Shown piece after piece: positions 56,191 to 64,000 of a DNA stretch of 64,000 nt (positions are counted from its first letter, which is position 1; each line of letters starts with the position of its first letter). Position numbers and translations under genes: made by a program. This DNA is from Sphaerulina vaccinii. Taxonomy: Eukaryota; Ascomycota; Dothideomycetes; Mycosphaerellales; Mycosphaerellaceae. Below the pieces are notes generated by a model. The model made no database searches and was not told the origin of the DNA. It was given only the letters and a program-made list of their open reading frames with translations. Location of the stretch: assembly GCA_022570795.1 (NCBI GenBank), contig JAKUDP010000006.1, forward strand, positions 496,001 through 560,000. Reading direction: 5' to 3'.

Positions 56191-56862
56191 CTCCTAGTAT
56201 AGTTCTACTAGAGTCTACTAAAGATAGGAAACTCTAGAAATTATTAGGCAAACTCTCGAGAGTACTCTAAGTCCTAGGCAAAAGATTTAAGGCTAGGCTA
56301 GTAGACGGCTCTAGAAAGGTTATAACCTCCTCCTCTACCTATTCTACTACCTCCTACTCCTCGATGTTTGCTAACTCTACTACTATCGCATTGTCTACGC
56401 AACAATCGATTAGATCTATCTACTACTACAACTACATCTTATATGTATACGTAGTACGAGAAGCCTTATACGCGGCCTCTAAGGCGCGTTATACCTCCTC
56501 CTAGGCGCGCTTTGCCTCTTGGATCCCAGATAAGAGCTTCTCTTTCTTAGAACAAAAACAATTAAATTCGGACTTTGTAACCTAGATGTCGCACTACTAA
56601 CTATAACAAATATACTTATTATATTTTCCTAAGCAAATATATACCTTGTATATATACTTATACTTCTTGTAGGACAAATACGACTTTACTATAATAGCCC
56701 CCCGGAGGTCTAGAAAGTCGGCAAGCTTATAATAATAATAGGTTAAGAACTTAGTTATTATACGAGGTATTGCAAAGGAAAGAAGCTATAACAACTAACT
56801 TTCTAGAGGATAACAACTCTATAAACTAGCTTCGGGACAAAGCTAGGCTAGATAGGGGATAG

Positions 56863-57224
56863 TATTATAGTTTGTATACTATAGGAATATCCCTACGAAT
56901 CTTCTAGGCGCGCGTTATATATAGAAGTAATTAGTAGCGCTTAGACTAGGCCTACTACTAATTATACTAAGCACCCTAATTATACTAAGTAGGCCTTAAT
57001 TAGAGTAATTAGAGTAATTAATAAAACTAGGAATCTCCTTTATATATATAGGCAATAAATATCGTAGTTATAGGTAGTCGTTATATACAACTTACTATTC
57101 TATCTTACTAATTGGAATACGAGAACCTTCTTTACTTGCTCCCTTATAGATATATTAACAAGCTCTAACTAGATCAAGCTTAGCCTCTACTTAGTAAGAT
57201 TAATAGGTCCTCTATAACCTAATA
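56863..57224 (+). repeat. Gypsy 3' LTR
   Basis: 362 bp, aligned with the 5' LTR over the full length. Its left end is more RIP-altered (TATACTATAGGAATATCC). Confidence 0.88.
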
Positions 57225-57950
57225 ATATAGTACTACTATAAGTTTATATATTAGTAAGTAGAGAAGATATAATTCTAAACCTAGTAATTATATTATTAGT
57301 TACTTTATTAAGTCTTTTTAGTAAAGTTTTATATTTATTACTATTTTAATCTAACTTTATAATCTTTTTTTAAATATTTTAGAAAAACTCTAAAGAAGTT
57401 ATAATAGTAGGAAAGTAACTATAAAAGCTTTATAGAATATCTTACTATTACTAATACTTAATCTCTAGCTCTAATTTTTTTAATATTATATATATAAAAG
57501 TAATATAGTTATAAAAATATTTTATTAAACTTTTTAAAAATAATAGAATATCTATATAATAACTAGAATTATCTAAGTTTAAATTTTTTTTTATAATACT
57601 TATAGAATATATAACTTTATATTTTATTAGATAAATAGTAGAAGACTTATACTAAGAATATAAGTTACTTTCTACTTTTTCTCTAACTTCTTTAAATATA
57701 AATAACTTAATAGTTTATTTACTATACTTTTTAGTTTTTTAAAGTAATTATATAATTATAAAATATTATTTTACTAACTCTATATATAATTCTTATTTAT
57801 TAAATATATAAAATATAGCTTTATTTACTAGTAATATATCTTTATCTACTAGTATCTATCTATTTTTTAGAATAGCTATAGAGTTTTCTTTATTTATACC
57901 TCTATTAATATATAGATTATTTACTAGTATCTAAATTATAGAAAATATCT
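57225..57950. repeat. AT-rich RIP-mutated remnant right of Gypsy element
   Basis: Continues the target sequence after the ATATA duplication. Stops in all frames, no motifs. Merges into the tandem array without a sharp border. Confidence 0.45.
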
Positions 57951-60900
57951 TTCTACTTTCTATTAGAGTTTTTAAGCTATAGGTCTATTCTATTTCTATT
58001 AGAGTCTTTTACTTTATCTAAAAAGTTTTCTATATCTATAGACTTTAAGAAAGTTATAAAAAAGTCTAATAAGTTAAAAAACTAATAATAAATAGAAAAC
58101 TAAAAGTTTTTTTTTATTTAAGCTTATAAATTATAAACTATATTTATTTAAGTTTTTTATAATAAATTAAAAGTTTTCTATATCTAGAGACTTTAGAAAA
58201 GTTCTAAAAAATTCTAATAAAGTAGATATATAGTAGACTAATAGATAGAAAGTTTAAATTATTAAATTTCTATAGTTTATAGTTTTATATTATATTTTTT
58301 TAAGTCTTTTATTATATATTTAAGTCTTCTATATCTAGAGATTATTAAAAAGTTCCTTTTATATTTAAAAATTATTAAAAAGTTCTAAAAAAATTTAATA
58401 AGTTAAATAGTTAGTAGACTAATAGATAGAAAGTTTAAATTATTAAATTTCTATAGTTTATAAAACTATACTTTTTTAAGTTTTTTATTATAGATTTAGA
58501 ATTTTCTATATCTAGAGACCTAAAAAAATTCTAAAAAATTCTAATAAATATAGTAGTAGATTAATATATTTAAAAAAAAATCTATTATTAATAATAGATC
58601 TATAGGTTCAAATTTTAAATTTTTATAGTATATATAGTTAGTATATATATAGTCTACTACTAATACTATTAGAGTCTTTTAACTTATATTTAGAGTTCTT
58701 AGATATAGAAGACTCTAAAGTAATTTTAAAAAATCTAAATAGAGTTAGTAGTAGGCTAGAAACTAAATAGTATAAAATAAAAATTATTTTAGAATATTAA
58801 GTTTATTATTTATATACTATACTTTTTAAAGTTTTTTATTTTCTATTTAGAATTTTTAGATATAGAAGATTCTAAAATAACTTAAAAAGACCTAAATAGA
58901 GTTAGTAATAGGCTAGAAACTAAATAGTATAGAATAAAAATTATTTTAGAATATTAAGTTTATTATTTTATATACTATACTTATTTAAGTCTTTTATCTT
59001 CTATTTAGAGTTTTTAGATATAGAAAACTCTAAAGTAACTTAAAAAGATCTAAATAGAAATAATAATAAACTAAAAACTAAGTAGTATAGAATAAAAGTT
59101 ATTCTAGAATATTAAGTTTATTATTTATATATTATATTTATTAGAGTTTTTTATTTTCTATTTAGTATCTTAAAATATAGAAAACTCTAAAGTAACTTAA
59201 AAAAACCTAAATAGAGTTAGTAATAAGCTAGAAACTAAATAGTATAGAATAAAAGTTATTTTAATTTTTATATTAATATATTTATACTAGTTAGAGTCTT
59301 TTATTATCTTTCTAGAATCTTTAAATATATAAAACTCTAAAATAATCTAAAAAGACCTAAATTTAGTTAGTAATAAACTAGAAACTAAGTAGTATATTTT
59401 AAAACTTTAATTTTTTTTTATATATATAGTATATAGCCTACTACTAACTCTATTAAAGTCTTTTATCTTCTATTTAGAGTCTCTTAGTATATAAGACTCT
59501 AATATAATCTAGAAAGACCTAAATTAAGTTAGTAATAGACTAGAAACTAAATAGTATATTTTAAAACTTTTCTTTTTATATATATAGTATATAGCCTACT
59601 ACTAACTCTATTAAAGTCTTTTATCTTCTATTTAGAGTCTCTTAGTATATAATACTCTAATATAACCTAGAAAGACCTAAACTAAGTTAGTAATAGACTA
59701 GAAACTAAATAGTATATTTTAAAACTTTAATTTTTTTTTATATATATAGTATATAGCCTACTACTAACTCTATTAAAGTCTTTTATCTTCTATTTAGAGT
59801 CTCTTAGTATATAAGACTCTAATATAACCTAGAAAGACCTAAACTAAGTTAGTAATAGACTAGAAACTAAATAGTATATTTTAAAACTTTAATTTTTTTT
59901 TATATATATAGTATATAGCCTACTACTAACTCTATTAAAGTCTTTTATCTTCTTTTTAGAGTCTCTAAGTATATAAGACTCTAAAGTAATCTAAAAAGAC
60001 CTAAATAGAGTTAGTAATAGACTAGAAACTAAGTAGTATAGTATAAAAGTTATTTTAGAATTTTAATTTTTATATTTATATACTTATACTAGTTAGAGTC
60101 TTTTATATTCTATTTAGAGTCTTTAGGTATATAAGACTCTAATAAAACCTAAAAAGACCTAAATAGAGTTAGTAATAGACTAGAGACTAAGTAGTATAGA
60201 ATAAAAGTTATTTTAGAATTTTAATTTTTATATTTATATACTTATACTAGTTAGAGTCTTTTATCTTCTATTTAGAGTTTTTAGATATATAAGACTCTAA
60301 TATAACCTAAAAAGACCTAAATAGAATTAGTAGTAGCCTAGAAAACTAGTAGTATAAAATAAAAGTTATTTTAGAATATTAAGTCTATTATTTATATACT
60401 ATACTTATTAGAGTCTTTTATCTTCTATTTAGAGTTTTAAGATATAGAAGATTCTAAAGTAATCTAAAAAGACCTAAATAGAGTTTATAATAGGTTAGAA
60501 AACTTATAATATAGAATAAAAGTTATTCTAGAATATTAAGTTTATTACTTATATATTATACTTATTATAGTCTTTTATTAGTAGTAAACTAGTAAGCTAA
60601 ATTTATAAATTCTTTTATTTATATATTTCTACTACTTAGAGTCTTTTATTTTCTTTTTAAAATTTTCTATATCTAAAAACTCTAAAATAGAATAAAAAGA
60701 CTTAAATAGAATTAGTAGTAGACTAATTAACTAATAGTCTAGTTCTAACTTCTAATTTTAGATTTCTATAATCTATAGTTTCTAAGCTATACTTAGTAGA
60801 GTTTCTTATTCTAAATTTAGAGTCTCTAGATAGTCTCTTTTATTTAGAGACTCTAAAAAGACTAGAAAAAATATAAATAGAACTAGTAGTAGATTAGAAA

Positions 60901-62170
60901 ATAGAAAATTTAGTTTTTATTTTTTCTATTTCTATTCTTTATAGTATATAGTCTATATATAGTATATATTAAAGTATAATAATTTTTTTTCTAAAATTTT
61001 TTTATATATAGAGACTCTAAATAGATTATAAGAAGCTCTAATAATATAGTATATAGATTAATAGTTAGAAATTTTTTTAACTTTTATTTTTTAATTTTTA
61101 TATAGTTAATATATTATTAATTAGAGTCTTTTATATTAGAACTAGAGTCTCTAGATATATAAAACTCTAGAAATATTCTAAAATATTTTAATAGAGTTAG
61201 TAGTAGACTAGTAGATAGATAGTATTATTTTAAATTTTTTATCTTTTTATTATATAGGTTATAGCTTATATACTATACTAATTAGAGTTTTATATTTTTT
61301 ATTCTAATCTCTTTACTATAATAAAATAATAGAATAATTTAAAAAAAGTTAAATAGAAATAGTAATAGACTAAAGAAAATAATAGTATTTTTCTAAAAAA
61401 AAATTTTAAACTTCTAAACTCTAAATTATATACTCTATTAGTTAGAGATTTTAATAGTTTTTCTAGACTCTATAAGAATATAAAACTACTTAATTATCTA
61501 GTAAAATTTAGATATATTAGTATTATACTAAAAATAAAGTAGATTACTTTTTTTATTAAAATTAATATTCTATAGTCTATCTAGTAAACTTATTAAAGTT
61601 TTTTTTTTATATATAAAACTTTTATTTTTAAAAATTTAAAAAATACTTAAAAAATTTTTAAATAGATTTTATAGTAGACTACTAAGCTAATATATTACTA
61701 TTTACTTTTTTTAGCTTCTATATTTTATTATTTATATACTATACTAATTTAAGTTTTTTATATAATCTAAAAAGATTTAAATATAGTTAGTAATAAACTT
61801 ATAAATTTATAATATAGAAATAAAAGTTTTTTTAAAATTTCTAGCCTATTACTAGAATACTATACTATTTAGAGTATTTTCTATTATATTAAAAGTCTTC
61901 TATATCTAATAACTTTTAACTAGGCTAAAAAAACTCTAATAGACTTAGTTAGAAGCTAGTAAGCTAATAGTATATAGTTAGAAAAGCTTTTTATTTTTTT
62001 TAGTCTATTATTTATATACTATACTAATTAGGTTTTTTTATTTTTAATTTAGAGTCTACTATATCTAAGAATCTTTATAGAATTTAAAACAACTTTAATA
62101 GAGTTAGTAATAATAGGCTTATAGATTAATACTATAGAAATAAAAGTTTTTTTTATTTTTATTTTTAGTC
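57950..62170. repeat. Degenerate satellite-like tandem array, period about 160 bp
   Basis: A unit containing AGAGTCTTTTATCTTCTATT, TATAAGACTCTAATATAACC and AGTTAGTAATAGACTAGAAA recurs along about 4.2 kb. Four consecutive starts of AGCCTACTACTAACTC at about 59,434, 59,593, 59,755 and 59,917 give spacings of 159, 162 and 162 bp. Toward both ends units become more diverged. All are TA-rich and non-coding. Roughly 25 units are estimated from length divided by period, not counted. Confidence 0.75.
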
Positions 62171-62181
62171 TAGTACTATAA

Positions 62182-64000
62182 TGTTATAAATAGTAGCGTA
62201 GTAAATTAGGTTATAGACAAAGTATCTAAGAGGAGCGCGAGGGCGCGAACGAGTAAGTATAAGAAAAGCGCCAAGCGCGCTAGCCGCATCGGGCCTAGCT
62301 GCATATATATAATAGTTATAAGTAAATATAGGTAGATAGGTAGGTATTAGGTTGTAATACTACCCCCTCCTTAAAACAGCCTCTATCTATAGAGGCTCTA
62401 ATATATATCTATAACGTTAAGCTACTTGCATTATATATATAAAAGCGACGTTATTATCTAATCTATTATCTAAATTATCTTCTTTATCTAGATTGTTATT
62501 TAAGCTATATTTTGTATTCTATTCCTTCTAAGTACTAATAGTATCTTTTTATCCTATAATTAGTCCGGCTCTACCTCTACTCTATATTAGACGTAAGAGC
62601 TCTTCTAGTAATATAAGGTTTGAGTTAGCGAAGACTACGTTATTACTTTCGATTATATTTAGGTTAGTATTACTAATATAGGTATTATAATCTAAAACAT
62701 TATGCTCGTTAATAGCATCTACTACGTAACTACTAGCGTCTACTAGTACGTTCGTATTTGTAGTATCTTAGCTACTAAAGCTAGTAGTAGAGCCTCGTAG
62801 TAAGTATAAACTCGGTATAAGAGCTAGGCTATCCCTTTAAAGACTTAGCGTATAGTGCTTCTAATCTACTACTTTAACCGACGCGCGAGTTACTCGTTGC
62901 GAATCTACGCGCGAGTCTAGTTCTAGACTAGTTGTAAGATACTTAACTTCCGTCGTCGGTAGGTAAGGAGGTATATTAGATATACTATTTAGTAACTTCG
63001 CACGAAAAGATACTACCTTGTTAGGTGCGCTTTCGAAGTAACTCTTAGGCTCCTATATTAGCTTATTATAACCAACCTACTTTACCTTAAATATCGGTAT
63101 TAGTTGCTTACTAAGCTCTTTCTACTATATACGTATCGGCCTCCGAGTTTCTACTACTATAATCTCTTCTATCTTGTGCTCGAGGTCTCCTCTATTATCT
63201 CCTTCTCGGTAAATATAAATTAGTAGTAGAAAGCTGTTAGCCGGCGAGGTTTAACTAGGTAGAGGGTTGTTGTTAGCGGACTATAGGAGGTTCGAGTAGA
63301 AGACAGGGTACTTCTATATATCTAGTAGAAGGTCGATATAGTATACGTTATATAGTAGAACGCGAAGAACTTTATATAGCCTAGAGAATTTATAATTAAG
63401 CTTCTTAGCATTACGGTCTATACCCTAGTTGCGAGTAGCTATATATACTAGGTTATCTTTACGATAGATTAGAGCTAGTATGCGGCCGCTGTTAGCGTTG
63501 TCTACCTATCTAGCCTACGCTAAGTATATATATTCCTAGGTATATTTATAAATATTAGTAATACGCTCGCTAAAGTCGCTAGCAGCCTAGGCGTCTAGCT
63601 ATTATTTATATAGAAGTACTAGTATATTGGACTAAGTATCGATAATAGGTAGTCTTGTATTATATCCTCTAGTAGCGAAGAAAGGTAATACTCCTATAGT
63701 CTCTAAGTCGTAGTTATTAATTACTAGCTTACTAATAGGTAGAAGGTTAACCTAGTTGTTTTAAGCGTAGTTGCAGAAGGCTCGGAGATACTACTTAATA
63801 CCCTTATTCGTATTCTTAGACTATCTATCTATTTCTAAGTAGAAAGCCGTCGAAGGTTTCTACTTAATATCTAGAAGCTCGCAGAAGCGCTTAAAGAAAG
63901 CCGATAACTAGTTAGTTCCTCTATTAATTATAATAGACTCTAGCGCGCTATATCTTGCGAAGATATTCTTAAGGAATACTAACGCGATATAAGAAGCGTT
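62182..64000 (-). mobile_element. Second Gypsy retrotransposon, 3' part (continues past window)
   Basis: Minus-strand element. A probable 178-bp 3' LTR at 62182-62359 starts TGTTATAA (plus strand) and ends TTGTAATA, giving TATTACAA...TTATAACA on the element strand. A polypurine tract GGAGGGGG (minus strand, about 62,369-62,362) adjoins it. From 64,000 to about 63,200 the minus strand encodes a Gypsy integrase core and tail with stops: RGTN, LSAFFKRFCELLDIK, KPSTAFYLEIDR, YLRAFCNYA, LPISKLVINNYDLETIGVLP and FFATRGYNTRLP. RIP is milder here than in the satellite. The rest lies to the right of the window. Confidence 0.78.
63200..64000 (-). pseudogene. Integrase region of the second Gypsy, degraded and partial
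   Basis: Corresponds to the second catalytic Asp-Glu region and C-terminal part of a Gypsy integrase. Expected Gln and Trp positions read TAG. It differs in sequence from the integrase of the 50,521 element, so it belongs to a distinct family. Confidence 0.72.

Larger units (their letters stand above)
50521..57224 (+). mobile_element. Full-length chromodomain Gypsy retrotransposon, RIP-inactivated
   Basis: 6,704 bp on the plus strand with two 362-bp LTRs (50521-50882 and 56863-57224). They start TATTATAG and end CCTAATA, and are flanked by ATATA on both sides, a 5-bp target duplication. A purine run GATAGGGGATAG precedes the 3' LTR. Order: gag with zinc knuckle, protease, RT, RNase H, integrase, chromodomain, which defines a chromovirus-type Gypsy (Metaviridae-like). 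Every domain has TAG/TAA stops, mostly where Trp or Gln is expected. The two LTRs differ by many transitions, from independent RIP rather than age alone. The 3' segment 56,190-56,862 is less mutated. Confidence 0.9.

Noticed and set aside
29712..64000. CRISPR-like array, given the many regularly spaced repeats
   Set aside because: Repeats are long, diverged and contiguous without unique spacers, and the organism is a eukaryote.

Overview
The window looks like nuclear DNA of a filamentous ascomycete, most likely a dothideomycete of the Mycosphaerellales/Capnodiales type. The reasons are short introns (about 45-85 nt) with fungal donor and branch signals, fungal-specific gene families, and a sharp split into a normal gene-bearing half (1 to about 29,700) and an AT-rich, gene-free half (about 29,700-64,000) that carries the signature of repeat-induced point mutation (RIP). 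No assignment was tested by database search.

Gene half. From left: the N-terminal half of the mismatch-repair gene MSH3 (minus, cut by the window edge); a hypothetical minus-strand ORF and a patch of degenerate repeats; two broken copies of a fungal BTB-type family (3,141-4,565 and about 5,524-6,045); a head-to-head pair encoding mitochondrial ribosomal protein mL59 and proteasome subunit beta-3 (PUP3); a cysteine-motif gene with a one-base frame disruption; a small secreted cysteine-containing protein; a convergent GT90/CAP10-type glycosyltransferase; an area of shattered, locally duplicated coding fragments (about 14,880-17,100); a 1.1-kaa coiled-coil protein with internal repeats; a hypothetical Asp-tract protein; a divergent SNF2-family ATPase; a small basic Ser/Pro/Arg-rich protein; and a hypothetical protein whose 5' end lies at the edge of the AT-rich block and contains an in-frame stop.

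AT-rich half. This is nested retrotransposon wreckage. A minus-strand Copia element (LTRs at 37,002 and 42,923) is followed head-to-tail by a truncated second Copia that shares its LTR. That shared LTR is split by a DIRS-order (tyrosine-recombinase) retrotransposon at 43,067-48,211 with Ngaro-type split direct repeats. A complete plus-strand chromodomain Gypsy element (50,521-57,224) has two 362-bp LTRs and a 5-bp target duplication. A second Gypsy on the minus strand enters from the right edge (LTR 62,182-62,359). Two further Copia LTRs in opposite orientation (30,873 and 32,469) bracket about 950 bp of degenerate tandem repeats. Similar repeats with a period of about 160 bp fill about 57,950-62,170. 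All polyproteins are full of stops, and CpA/TpG is depleted while CpG survives.

The housekeeping genes (MSH3, PUP3, mL59) work in separate pathways. No operon-like logic is expected or seen. The most interesting items are the DIRS-order element with its unexpected flanking duplication, the satellite array, the possibility that the AT-rich block is centromeric or pericentromeric, and the cluster of unfamiliar genes at its edge.
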